A DNA stretch of 64,000 nt from Candidatus Poribacteria bacterium (GTDB lineage Bacteria > Poribacteria > WGA-4E > JAJDTR01): the NCBI GenBank assembly GCA_028820655.1, contig JAPPIK010000024.1, forward strand, positions 124,001 through 188,000, given 5' to 3'. Position 1 is the first letter of the stretch, and each line of letters opens with the position of its first letter. A model generated the notes under the pieces. The model saw only the letters and a program-made list of their open reading frames with translations. It was not told where the DNA came from and did no database searches. Positions 52,343 to 61,251 of this stretch are shown here, in pieces. A program made the translations under genes and the position numbers.

Positions 52343-53338
52343 TTATTCAATGACCTGCCACTCGCCCTCGATCTCGCCCTCCCAGTACGGATTCAGTTGA
52401 TAGTAGTGCGCCGCTGACCGGTCACAGAATAGGATGGGTTGACAGCGTGCCCCTGCTCGCAGATGCGGTAGATGATAGTTTACCCCAATTCGCTCTCTCG
52501 GTTCAACAAGTACCGGTACATCGGGAGTAAGTAACGGTGCGCTGTCCCCCTCGAGCCGTGCAACGGGCCAACCGGCAACGGGAATTGGAAGATTCGATTC
52601 GGCGCCCATCCGACCTCGCAGCATGAGGCTTCCGCCGGGCAACTGGCGAAAGGGTTCTGTCCAACGAAGGCTCGCGGCAATCGCCCTATTTGTCTCAATG
52701 TCTCTCACGGCGTCGGTGTCAACGACGTTTGACTGAAACAGATTCCGGCGGATGACCACGCTGCCTTCCAATAGGACTTCCGAGTGTTTCGGGTCTGCTC
52801 CATCGCCGCGCCAATAATTCTGCGCCCGCTTCATTACCGAGCCGATCGTATCGCCTTGTTTGGTATAGCTAATCAGATTCACGTCGGCGAAACAGGCGCG
52901 TTGACACTCGACCACTTCCACTTCGTATAATCCTGTCAATCCGACATCGTCGTGAATCTGTCGGTAACGCGGTAAAATCTCCGTTGCTTTGGTCTCCATG
53001 CGCGCACTTCTGCTATCCTCAGTCCGATTGATTCTATTCCTGACATGCCGCAGATAGTGCCACTGGCGAGCCATGGTTTCATCAGCCCATAGGAATCGAG
53101 AATCGAGGCGTGACGGCAGATGGGGGTACTCCCTTAGCCTCACGACCTCCCATACAAGCTCCAAATAGGAACTGAGATCAATGTTTTCAAGGATTCCGTC
53201 GGGGTTGGGATCGGGGAGCGCCTGCGCAAATACCTCGTCTCGATAGTAGCCGGATGTTAGAAGCGTTCCCGGATCTAAGCTGGGCGCCTCTATTAGAAAT
53301 AAACGCGAACCAATCTCTATTTTCGGTAATTTACTCAT
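52343..53338 (-). CDS. Unknown protein, possibly DUF2441/ADP-ribosyltransferase-like
   Basis: 331 residues from the ATG at 53338, behind GGAGG; no signal peptide. The middle (about 65-190) has LREYPHLPSRLDSRFLWADE, then TMARQWHYLRHVRNRINRTE, LYEVEVVECQRACFADVNLI and KRAQNYWRGDGADP. This arrangement recalls the DUF2441 family and the strand-Ser-Arg region of ADP-ribosyltransferases, but I cannot confirm it. The C-terminal half is beta-rich with no known motif. It is listed as a real gene because of its ribosome site and length. The function is open. Confidence 0.5.
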   Translation of the reverse strand: MSKLPKIEIGSRLFLIEAPSLDPGTLLTSGYYRDEVFAQALPDPNPDGILENIDLSSYLELVWEVVRLREYPHLPSRLDSRFLWADETMARQWHYLRHVRNRINRTEDSRSARMETKATEILPRYRQIHDDVGLTGLYEVEVVECQRACFADVNLISYTKQGDTIGSVMKRAQNYWRGDGADPKHSEVLLEGSVVIRRNLFQSNVVDTDAVRDIETNRAIAASLRWTEPFRQLPGGSLMLRGRMGAESNLPIPVAGWPVARLEGDSAPLLTPDVPVLVEPRERIGVNYHLPHLRAGARCQPILFCDRSAAHYYQLNPYWEGEIEGEWQVIE

Positions 53339-53525
53339 GATTTTTGCCTCCATGTGTGCGTATACGGTGAATTGTTAATCATCGGCACTCCTGTAGCCGA
53401 TGTTCTTCAACCATACGCAGAAATGGATGCACTTTTGCGCTATCCGAAAACTTTGGGCTTTGCCGCTATCATCGTGTTTTGTAACGAATTTGCCCCGAAG
53501 GCAAAGGCACGGGACGATTGATGTC

Positions 53526-54326
53526 CTATTGGCTCTCGGCAATCCGGCGTTTCCATTGCCGGTATGTCAACGTTTCGCCCGTTATGGCGGAGCTGGCATC
53601 CGAACACAGCCACAACACGGCTTGGGCGACCTCCTCGGGAGCGCGACCGAAGGGCTTACCCATAAACCGTTCCTGCATCGGCGTGCGAACCGCATCCGGA
53701 CACACCGCGTTGATCCGAATAGCCTTATGCGCGTATTCCGAGGCGGCAGCCTTTGTTGCTCCGATGACGCCATGCTTGCTCGCAATGTATGCTGGCAAGT
53801 TTTGTCCGCCTTTCAACCCAAAAACCGATGAGGTGTTGACAATGGCGCCGCCTCGCATTTTGGGGATTTCGTACTTCATACACAACCATACCCCTTTGAG
53901 ATTTGTGTTGATAACGCTTTCCCAGTTTTCCTCTGTGCACTCGGCTGTAGGCGCCAGATTTCCCAAGATTCCGGCGTTATTATGGGCGTAGTCCAGCACC
54001 CCATAGCTTCCGACAACCGAGTTGACCATCGCCTCGACTTCACTTGCCTTGGACACATCCGCTTCTATGAAAATAGCGGTGCCATCGGATTCCTTGATGA
54101 TAGATTCTGTTTCTTTGCCTCCCTCAACAGCCAGGTCTGCAACCGCGATCGTTGCCCCTTCTCTGGCGAACGCGAGCGCGGAAGCCCTGCCGATGCCCGA
54201 ACCTCCTCCGGTTACGAGAACCACACTGTTTTTGAATTGTCCAGTCACGTTGGGAGCCTGTTTTAATATTCGGTGACGAAACCATTCATGGTTGTTTGAG
54301 TTGCTATTACCTGTGTAGATTGCCAC
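53526..54326 (-). CDS. Short-chain dehydrogenase/reductase, odd C-terminus
   Basis: 266 residues from a GTG at 54326, but a GTG at 54248 (in front of TGQFKNSVVLVTGG) is also possible and gives the usual length. Cofactor loop TGGGSGIG (39-46), NNAG near 116, active site S167, Y180-x-x-x-K184. NAD(P) oxidoreductase of the classical SDR type. Most SDRs end in a VDGG-like motif; here the end reads TGETLTYRQWKRRIAESQ, so the last residues may have changed by frameshift. The similar SDR at 54645 is divergent, so this is an old duplication. Confidence 0.8.
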   Translation of the reverse strand: MAIYTGNSNSNNHEWFRHRILKQAPNVTGQFKNSVVLVTGGGSGIGRASALAFAREGATIAVADLAVEGGKETESIIKESDGTAIFIEADVSKASEVEAMVNSVVGSYGVLDYAHNNAGILGNLAPTAECTEENWESVINTNLKGVWLCMKYEIPKMRGGAIVNTSSVFGLKGGQNLPAYIASKHGVIGATKAAASEYAHKAIRINAVCPDAVRTPMQERFMGKPFGRAPEEVAQAVLWLCSDASSAITGETLTYRQWKRRIAESQ

Positions 54327-54339
54327 GTGGGCTTATATA

Positions 54340-54464
54340 GGCTGGTGGGATCTCTATCGCAGGATTGCCTATCGCACAGAATTTGCTATCGCGCTCCTTA
54401 TCCAGTCGCTTGATCGTTATCCACTCGTTTGATCAGTCATTAACCATTCCTTCGATCCCACCCC
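54340..54464 (+). repeat. Expanded nested element inside a GTGCGC-class REP
   Basis: AGGCTGGT, then GGGATCTCTATCGC, GGATTGCCTATCGC, AATTTGCTATCGCGC and three TTGATC or TCGATC modules, then CCACCCCATG. Terminal TGGGATC and GATCCCA are complementary. It is one of the two longest copies. Confidence 0.7.
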
Positions 54465-54552
54465 ATGAGGATCAATTTAAGAGCGGTTGTCTAGTATTTG
54501 GTAGGGTTTTCCGTCGCAGACGCCCAACCCAGTGCCAATTTGGTGGAACGCC

Positions 54553-54578
54553 GGTGCGGCTGGAAACCGCACCTACCG
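54553..54578 (+). repeat. REP-like palindrome, GTGCGGTT class
   Basis: GGTGCGGCTGGAAACCGCAC then CTACC, one change. Confidence 0.75.
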
Positions 54579-54644
54579 AGAGTGCGAAGTACAACCTAAC
54601 CGACACTAGGTGAATATCCTTAACTTGATCCTACCTTACTTCCG

Positions 54645-55403
54645 CTATTGTGCGGTTCGGCCGCCATCCACAACCAGTGTGTGCCCGGTGACAAACGAAG
54701 CGGTATCCGAGCATAGCCAAACAACCGCTTCGGCAACCGCCTCCGATGTGCAGAATCTTCCCATGGGATGAAGCCCGTCATCCGGTTTCTCAGTCGTCCA
54801 GACCTTGTCTCCGCGGACAGTAGGTCTATTGACGCTTCCTGGGCAGACCGCATTGACTCGAATATTCTGCCCAGCGTATTCCAGCGCTGCAGATTTGGTC
54901 AGCCCAACGATGCCGTGCTTGCTGGCTGCGTATGCGGACATCTCCTCCAAGCCGACCAAGCCGGCAATCGACGACATGTTGACAATTGCCCCGTATCCTT
55001 GTTTGAGCATCTGCGGGAGTTCGTACTTCATGCACAACCATACCCCCTTGAGATTGACGCGCATGACCTCATCCCATGTCTTTTCGGTGCACTTGTGCGT
55101 TGGTGAATTGATTCCCCGAAAAATGCCGGCGTTGTTGACGGCGCAATCCAAGCGTCCGTAGGTATTGGCGGTCGTCCGCACCATCTTTTTGGCTTCGGCT
55201 GCATCGGACACGTCGGCTTCAATGAAAACACCGTCGCCACCGGCAGATTTCACCATACTTAATGCCCTCTCGCCGGCTTTCCGATTGACATCGGCGAGTG
55301 CGACTAGTGCGCCTTCTCGAATCAAAGCGAGCGCCACGGCTCTGCCAATTCCCGCGCCCCCGCCGGTGACTAGTGCGACGCGCCCTTCCAGGTTGCCCGC
55401 CAC
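54645..55403 (-). CDS. Short-chain dehydrogenase/reductase
   Basis: 252 residues from a GTG at 55403 behind GGAG. TGGGAGIG at 13-20, NNAG at 90-93, active site S144/S145, Y158-x-x-x-K162, end VTGHTLVVDGGRTAQ. All hallmarks of classical SDRs using NAD(P) are intact. It oxidises or reduces a hydroxy compound, likely a sugar or acid in this setting. It lies 319 bases upstream of the related SDR at 53526 and on the same strand. Confidence 0.88.
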   Translation of the reverse strand: MAGNLEGRVALVTGGGAGIGRAVALALIREGALVALADVNRKAGERALSMVKSAGGDGVFIEADVSDAAEAKKMVRTTANTYGRLDCAVNNAGIFRGINSPTHKCTEKTWDEVMRVNLKGVWLCMKYELPQMLKQGYGAIVNMSSIAGLVGLEEMSAYAASKHGIVGLTKSAALEYAGQNIRVNAVCPGSVNRPTVRGDKVWTTEKPDDGLHPMGRFCTSEAVAEAVVWLCSDTASFVTGHTLVVDGGRTAQ

Positions 55404-55521
55404 TTTATCTCCGTGAGTGTTGTCCGCTTGAGATGCGTTCGTCGTACATTACCTGGCGCCGCAGTATTTGTACCATTTCTCCAAATTGGCAGTTCTTAAC
55501 CGGCGGATGGAGTCAATTGAA

Positions 55522-55547
55522 GTCGCGATTCGCAAATCGCTCCTACC
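55522..55547 (+). repeat. REP-like palindrome, GTCGCGATT class
   Basis: GTCGCGATTCGCAAATCGC then TCCTAC. Confidence 0.7.
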
Positions 55548-55627
55548 TGGCGCTACACCGCGCAACCGCACAATTCCCGACAAAATAATAATTTCACTCT
55601 ATGCGCTGTTATCGAATCGAAATGGAA

Positions 55628-57478
55628 TTACAACGGATCGACCCACACGGGGCTTGACCACGCCATGTTGCCGTCTTCTTGGGTTATCCGCACGTAGTAA
55701 TAGTCGTTCGGACGGATTTCCGTTTTATCGACATACTCGAATTCTGCTTCCAAAGCGCCTTGAGCAGTGCCGTGCACCACATCGTTATTCTTGATAATCT
55801 CGACGTGGACGAACGGAGCGGTACCGGCGGCGCGCCCCCTGATGATTCGCGGCTCCCGGAGATGCAACTCCGATCCCATCGGCTGACTGTCCACCTGAAA
55901 GTCAAGGTAGATGCGGTCGGTTGCGGCGTAACAGCGGCGGGCGAGGAGAGCGTCGAAAACCGCTTCCCGCGAGTTCTCTTCGGCATACACCGCCGTCAGT
56001 CCGTAGATTCCCGCCCGGTAGCCCGGGCTGCCTTTGGATACTCCTTGCCGACGCCCCGGCATTGAGATGTGCGAGTCGGAGCAGCCGACAAAGCCGAAGC
56101 GCAACCCGCCGCCCAAGGCGGCTTGGATGCTATTTCCGTCGTCCAACCGGCCGCGGGCGGCGGGGCTATGCGCGGTTTCGCTGCAATGGAACGGCGAATA
56201 CATTTCCACCAAGCGTTCTAGCTTGTCTGAGGCGTCCAATTTTTGCCAGCGGCTACCCGGAGGCGGCATGTCGTGGCGGATGATCATCGCATCTTCGTGT
56301 TTGATTAGATCGATCAGATTCTGCGGATGGCGGCTGGCCGTCTCGCTTCCCGGATAGTATCCGCCGACTGCATTTTTGAAAAGGACACAGATCGATTGTG
56401 ACAACTCCCCGGCCCACTCATACCCCAGAAAGGTTGTGAATCTACCGGGTTCATTTGCCATCTCGGCCGAGTCCATCATCCCCTGCCATACCGCATGGCT
56501 GAAGGTGTCGTGATCGGTTAACGCGCAGAAATCGAGATAGCCGACCTCCCGACCGTAGCCGTAGAAAAAATCCGGAGAGTGGGTGCCGTCGGTACAGTAG
56601 GAGTGGCCGTGGATGTCGCCCCAAAGTAGCTGATAATCGTCCTCCCGCGAATCGCAAACCACCGGATGGCTTGCACCGCCAAGCGGTGCATCGTCCGCCG
56701 AGGCATCCGATTCAACGTTGACGCGGTGTATCCCTTCTTTGTGAAAGACAACGGCATCCCCCCAACACTTTGAGCCGATGTTTTTGGGTTCCAAGCTGAA
56801 CTCGGACCGCGTAGTACGGTATGCCCGGTTCTTGGTAGCGCGAAAGGTTCCTTGGAAATCTTCCACATGGTTCCCAAATCGGTCGGTCACCGTAATCTGC
56901 AGATCGGCGGGGGCTCCCGGCTGTGCGCCCGATTTCGTTCTAACCAATACGCGGCTGGGTGGCGCAGCAACGACCCGCATGTGAGGCATCGATTCCTGTC
57001 GCACAAAGTTGCCATCCGCCTCACGATCCAGATCGCAGACCAACTGCCAATCACCATAGGTTGGATGGTGTGCGACTTCGATTCCGGGACCGCCTGCACG
57101 CCTATCTCCGATGGTTACTACAAGATTGTCTCCAGCGTTCAACCCGTGTTCGCAGACAATCGTGAGGAAACAACGCCCCGGCGCCAGTTCGATCCCCACG
57201 GGTTGCCCGGACGTGGCTTCTGCGGAAATGTATCCCGTTTCTTCGGGTTTGTCCGTCTGAAAGTGTACGCGGGCGAAGAATACGTATCCCTTGGCGGGCA
57301 GCCCGTAGTTCGGTGAGTTTCGATAGTAGGGTGATTCGGTAAAGTGGAAACGAATGCGGCCACCGGGAGAGATGTCTTCCTCAACAGTTATGATGAGGGT
57401 GCAGGTCACCAGTTCGCCGCAAACAAAGAGCTCTTCAGGTTCGGCACGGCAGGATAATATTCGTTTCTTGTCGATCAT
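55628..57478 (-). CDS. DUF3604-type PHP-domain metallohydrolase
   Basis: 616 residues from the ATG at 57478; a longer frame includes a repeat and is not preferred. The first 300 residues are beta-rich and resemble an N-terminal sandwich found with DUF3604 proteins. Then comes the PHP-like metal site: LLWGDIHGHSYCTDGTHSPD near 318-337 (H-x-H), FCALTDHDTF near 351, a later MIIRHDMPPPG and VGCSDSHISMPG. This family acts as metal-dependent phosphoesterase or related hydrolase, and is frequent beside sulfatases and dehydratases. The substrate is unknown. A dehydratase gene begins just upstream on the same strand. Confidence 0.78.
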   Translation of the reverse strand: MIDKKRILSCRAEPEELFVCGELVTCTLIITVEEDISPGGRIRFHFTESPYYRNSPNYGLPAKGYVFFARVHFQTDKPEETGYISAEATSGQPVGIELAPGRCFLTIVCEHGLNAGDNLVVTIGDRRAGGPGIEVAHHPTYGDWQLVCDLDREADGNFVRQESMPHMRVVAAPPSRVLVRTKSGAQPGAPADLQITVTDRFGNHVEDFQGTFRATKNRAYRTTRSEFSLEPKNIGSKCWGDAVVFHKEGIHRVNVESDASADDAPLGGASHPVVCDSREDDYQLLWGDIHGHSYCTDGTHSPDFFYGYGREVGYLDFCALTDHDTFSHAVWQGMMDSAEMANEPGRFTTFLGYEWAGELSQSICVLFKNAVGGYYPGSETASRHPQNLIDLIKHEDAMIIRHDMPPPGSRWQKLDASDKLERLVEMYSPFHCSETAHSPAARGRLDDGNSIQAALGGGLRFGFVGCSDSHISMPGRRQGVSKGSPGYRAGIYGLTAVYAEENSREAVFDALLARRCYAATDRIYLDFQVDSQPMGSELHLREPRIIRGRAAGTAPFVHVEIIKNNDVVHGTAQGALEAEFEYVDKTEIRPNDYYYVRITQEDGNMAWSSPVWVDPL

Positions 57479-57559
57479 TCGTTCAGGTTGGCTATTCGCC
57501 GAGGCAATGGTGGTTGGTAGTTCTCTCGGCAAGTAGATTTGATTAAGTATTGGGTATCG

Positions 57560-57584
57560 GGTGCGGTTAGAAACCGCACCTACC
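57560..57584 (+). repeat. REP-like palindrome, GTGCGGTT class
   Basis: GGTGCGGTTAGAAACCGCAC then CTACC, intact; the exact empty form of the left half seen at 22976. Confidence 0.8.
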
Positions 57585-57596
57585 GAAACGCAATTT

Positions 57597-58736
57597 TCAC
57601 CAATTTGTGACCGAGCCGTCAAGCCGTCGAAGTCGAGGCATCACACTCATCTGCGACGCCTCTTTCGGTGCGGCTTCCCGGTTAAATTCCACGCCGAGAC
57701 CGGGTGCAGTTGGGGGCAGCAGGTACCCATCCTCCCACACCGGTTGGCCCGGAATCAGATCGGTGAGAACGGTTCCGGGAGGTTGGGCTTGCTCCTGTAC
57801 GCCAAAATTGGGACAGCAGAGATTCAGATGTAAACACGCCGCCGTCGAGATGGGGCCCATCGGGTTGTGAAGCGCCAGCTTGATGTAATGTGTCTCGCAC
57901 CAACCGGCAATCTTCTTGGCTTCGGTCAAGCCGCCGGCATGACACAGGTCGATGCGCGCGTAGTCTATCCATTCCTCTTCGATAAGTTGGCGGAACTCCC
58001 ATTTTGAGCAGAACTGTTCCCCGGCGGCAAGAGGGACGGTGGTGCGGGGGCGCAGCGTTTTGAAGGAGTCGGGGTTTTCGGCGCGCAGCGGATCCTCTAT
58101 GAAGAACGGTCGGAACTGCTCAACCTCTTGACACAGCCATACCGCGTCAGGCAGATCCAGCCGAGTGTGGACATCGAAACAGATCTCGATCTCGTCGCCG
58201 ACAGCCTCGCGAACCGCCTGAATCTGCTTGATTGACGTGAGGACAACGGGTCGAGGCTCGAGAATATCACCTTCGCTGGGCACCCCGAAGCGTACGAACT
58301 TCCAGCCGGCCTCCTTCGTTTCCAGGCAGGATTCCACCAAAGGCGCGATCTCCATCTGATGCCCGAGGTTATGGGGATAACAGACCACTTTGTTACGCAC
58401 TCTGCCACCCAGCAGGTCGTAGACGGGCACGCCAAGCGCTTTGCCCTTTATATCCCAAAGCGCCATATCAATGGCGGAGATTGCGGCGCTCTCCAAGCGT
58501 TGAGCGGGGAAGAAGAATCCTCGAAACAGGCTTTGCCAAATGTGTTCAATTCGGCTGGGATCCTGCCCGATAAGCAGAGGTTTAAAGTGTTCAAGAAGCC
58601 CTATAAGCGCTTGTTCTCGTCCAGGGCTGCCGGCTTCACCAACACCGTAAATCCCCTCATCGGTATCCACCACCACGAAGACGAAGTTCCAACCGTTATT
58701 CCAAATAGGATAGCTTTCGATATTTGTAATCTTCAC
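57597..58736 (-). CDS. Enolase-superfamily dehydratase, ManD/GalD-like
   Basis: 379 residues from a GTG at 58736 with GGAGAG close upstream. Metal and active-site residues: D188 and H190 (CFDVHTRL), E214 (FFIEDPLRAE), E240 (LAAGEQF) and the HNPMGP His near 307. The usual K-x-K pair is not present (WKFVRFG instead). These traits fit the mannonate/galactonate dehydratase subgroup, which removes water from hexonates to give 2-keto-3-deoxy acids. The HpcH/HpaI aldolase elsewhere in the window could cleave such products (inference). Confidence 0.85.
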   Translation of the reverse strand: MKITNIESYPIWNNGWNFVFVVVDTDEGIYGVGEAGSPGREQALIGLLEHFKPLLIGQDPSRIEHIWQSLFRGFFFPAQRLESAAISAIDMALWDIKGKALGVPVYDLLGGRVRNKVVCYPHNLGHQMEIAPLVESCLETKEAGWKFVRFGVPSEGDILEPRPVVLTSIKQIQAVREAVGDEIEICFDVHTRLDLPDAVWLCQEVEQFRPFFIEDPLRAENPDSFKTLRPRTTVPLAAGEQFCSKWEFRQLIEEEWIDYARIDLCHAGGLTEAKKIAGWCETHYIKLALHNPMGPISTAACLHLNLCCPNFGVQEQAQPPGTVLTDLIPGQPVWEDGYLLPPTAPGLGVEFNREAAPKEASQMSVMPRLRRLDGSVTNW

Positions 58737-58785
58737 TTTCTCTCCAGTCTTGTGTGCGTCGTAATGGGTTAGTCATTGGCGGGCA

Positions 58786-59754
58786 TCACCTCCACTTCAG
58801 CAATACGGCGAGCGCTTCCTCCGGCGTGTTCCACAAGAAGTCAAAAGCCTCCTTCGCCTGTTTGAAGGGGAAACGATGTGTGATCATTTTGGCAGGCTGA
58901 ATTTCGCCGGAGCGGATCTTTTCCAGCGCCTGCAAAGCCCGTTGCGTTGGCGGCACATCCGTCACGTCACCAGCGATTAGGCGCTTGTGCATTATTTTGC
59001 CAGAGTGCAGCGGAAGCGGCGCCTGTTGGTAGGCCGCAACGAGTTGGATTGTGCCTTTCGTGCGAACCATTTCCTGCGCCTGCTCAAACGAATCGATTCC
59101 GGCGTACCCGCCGACGCAGTCGACCACGAGGTCGGCGCGCTTGCCGTTGGTTAGGCGACGAACGGACTCAACCGGATCTTCATCCGAAGCATTGATAACG
59201 ATATCAGCTCCCAACTCCTTGGAGATTTTACACCTCAGCGGCAGCGCGTCTACGGTGATGATTCTGGCAGGTTCGTATCCCCTCATTATCTGCATCATCA
59301 AACTTCCGACCACGCCTTGTCCGAGAATAACAACCGTGTCCCCCTTCTTGATGCCGGACGATGCCGTCCAAGCGGTCGCCTGCGAACAGAGTAAGAGGAA
59401 CGTTCCCTCCTCAAAGGACACGTCATCGGGAAGGGGAACGATGTGGCCTCTCGTCGAATCGGCGTCGCCGACAGCATATTGGGCGTGCGGAGCCACGACC
59501 TTCACACGTTGTCCTACATCGAACTCAGTGACATCGCGACCGATCTTCTCGACCGTGCCCGTGAGGGAGTATCCCATGATCGTAGGAGAAACCGCGTCCT
59601 CTCGAATGTAGCGACGGAATAGCTCGGAACCTCGGCTGATTAGCGTGGTGTGGGTTCGCACCAAAACTTGGCGGCTCTCGATTTCCGGGATCGGTACATC
59701 TTCCAACTGGATGTTGCCAAATCCTACGGGTTTAATAACGCGAATCATTTCCAT
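58786..59754 (-). CDS. Medium-chain dehydrogenase/reductase without structural zinc site
   Basis: 322 residues. GroES-like N-terminal domain (about 1-120) with TTLISRGSELFRRY near 37, then the Rossmann part with TVVILGQGVVGSLMMQIMRG near 141-160 and GADIVINASDEDPVESVRRL. The Cys ligands of catalytic and structural zinc in alcohol dehydrogenases are absent, so this is a zinc-free or altered member. NAD(P)-linked oxidation of a sugar-derived compound is possible. AGGAG sits close before the first ATG; the ATG two codons on is also possible. It is downstream of the kelch gene on the same strand, 48 bases away. Confidence 0.8.
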   Translation of the reverse strand: MEMIRVIKPVGFGNIQLEDVPIPEIESRQVLVRTHTTLISRGSELFRRYIREDAVSPTIMGYSLTGTVEKIGRDVTEFDVGQRVKVVAPHAQYAVGDADSTRGHIVPLPDDVSFEEGTFLLLCSQATAWTASSGIKKGDTVVILGQGVVGSLMMQIMRGYEPARIITVDALPLRCKISKELGADIVINASDEDPVESVRRLTNGKRADLVVDCVGGYAGIDSFEQAQEMVRTKGTIQLVAAYQQAPLPLHSGKIMHKRLIAGDVTDVPPTQRALQALEKIRSGEIQPAKMITHRFPFKQAKEAFDFLWNTPEEALAVLLKWR

Positions 59755-59802
59755 TGTCTCCTATGCGCGATTTTGTCGATGGCACTCCGAGATAGACCGG
59801 GG

Positions 59803-60852
59803 TTATTCGACGATTTCGCCGATACGGAACCAGGGCGTCGTGTTGCTCGTCGCCGGTTCAATGTTCTCGCCGCCCAATGCGTAGAGTTTATTGCCGAGCA
59901 ACACGATCCGGATATCGTTCGTCGGCACCGGGAGCAAACTCGGCAGGCGGCTCCACTCATCGGATTCCGTATCATACACGAGAATAAAGGGGGAGTAGTA
60001 GGACTTGTGTTCACGTACTTCCGTGTAGGCTTTCATCATCTCTTCGTTGTAGCCGGCGACCAACCCGGCACCGCCCGCCACAATGATGTAGCGATCTTTG
60101 TACACGCAACAATCCATTCCGGCGAGCGGATACGGAAGTTGCCGCTTGGTATCCCAATCCCCCGTCTGTGGATCATAAACCAGAACTTCTGCCAAACGAA
60201 TTCTGCGATCGCCTTGTTCGGGCTTTGGGTCATAGAAGTGGGATCCGCCAATGATGTAAATCTTTCCATTCACGGCGGCAGCCCCCAGCCACCCGCGCGA
60301 CCTACCCGGTATTGAGGTAACAACCTTCCATTGCGGGTTTGGTTCGGCGGTGTCCAGCATCTCCACGGAGTTTATCGTCGGCCCGTGATTTCCTTGAGAG
60401 CCGCCGCAGACATATATCTTCGACCCGATTGCAACACTGGGCGCCCATCCGCGTGCTTCGTTCAGATTCGGCATTTTCGTCCAGAGGTATTCCCCGCTCC
60501 CTGTATCTTCAAGCCGGTAGCAGTGAGGTTTCACCCCGCGCATACGACCGCCGATGGAATAGAAAGCTCCCTCGCACATTGTGCCTTGGACGTACGTTTG
60601 TCCGATAGGAGCATCCGGTCCGCGGAACCACCAATCCTGTTCCGGGTCGTAGATGTACATGGTTTCCATCTCTCCCCATGGTTGGCGCATTCCGAAAACG
60701 CTGATAATCTTACCCCCTAAAGCGGTCGCGCAACCGCCCTTTCTGAACTCGGGGATATTGGGTCCAATCTTCCATTGGATATCCTTTATTTGGCTGCTCG
60801 TAGCGTCGACCATGCCCACCATCAGTGCTATGGTCGGTAGCGTCCATCTCAT
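59803..60852 (-). CDS. Exported kelch-repeat protein
   Basis: 349 residues with a hydrophobic start (about 4-18). Kelch blades carry the Gly-Gly pair and spaced Tyr/Trp: KGGCATALGGKIISVFGM, VQGTMCEGAFYSIGGRMRG, APSVAIGSKIYVCGGSQGNH, AAVNGKIYIIGGSHFYD and DCCVYKDRYIIVAGGAG, giving a six-bladed propeller. Function as such is binding; a few bacterial kelch proteins are N-acetylneuraminate mutarotases, but assignment is not possible here. A perfect AGGAGG precedes the ATG. It is likely co-transcribed with the dehydrogenase at 58786. Confidence 0.8.
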   Translation of the reverse strand: MRWTLPTIALMVGMVDATSSQIKDIQWKIGPNIPEFRKGGCATALGGKIISVFGMRQPWGEMETMYIYDPEQDWWFRGPDAPIGQTYVQGTMCEGAFYSIGGRMRGVKPHCYRLEDTGSGEYLWTKMPNLNEARGWAPSVAIGSKIYVCGGSQGNHGPTINSVEMLDTAEPNPQWKVVTSIPGRSRGWLGAAAVNGKIYIIGGSHFYDPKPEQGDRRIRLAEVLVYDPQTGDWDTKRQLPYPLAGMDCCVYKDRYIIVAGGAGLVAGYNEEMMKAYTEVREHKSYYSPFILVYDTESDEWSRLPSLLPVPTNDIRIVLLGNKLYALGGENIEPATSNTTPWFRIGEIVE

Positions 60853-61251
60853 TCAAGACCTCCTGTCGAGGGTAGGTAGTCGGGAATTCCTTTGGTCAAT
60901 TCAGTTGACTACATCCGATATCCCAAAGAAACTACCCAAAGTGACGTTTCCCGAATACGGGATTGTAACTGTTTAGTCCATCAATCTATATCGTCGATGT
61001 CGGTTTGTAGTAGTGATCAAGTGACCGAATAGAATCAACTGAGCGAATAGCGAAGGATCAAACGACTGAATAATGACAGCGATAGAATTCCCATTCATTG
61101 CACGTTCGTTCCGGAGATGTAAACTCCCGATTCGTCCGAATTACCATTATGCTTCGCTACTCGATAGGTGCCCTCCCCGCTCGGTCTGGATTGGCAAATC
61201 CAGATCGGTGGACTGAAGGGTTACACGGGATTGAATGGTTGAGCGATAATT
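60853..61251. other. Intergenic region with an inverted nested element
   Basis: The composite at 61002 and a GGATTGGCAAATCC palindrome at 61177-61209 (minus strand of the 29826 class). No gene. Confidence 0.65.
61002..61104 (-). repeat. Nested element inside a GCGCAATGAATTGCGC-class REP, minus strand
   Basis: On the minus strand: GTGCAATGAAT, then GGGAATTCTATCGC, three TTGATC or TTGATT modules, then ACTACTACAAACC. The empty site with the same flanks is at 44659. Confidence 0.85.

Larger units (their letters stand above)
54327..54644. other. Intergenic region with an expanded nested element
   Basis: The element at 54340 plus an empty GTGCGGCT-class REP. No gene. Confidence 0.65.
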
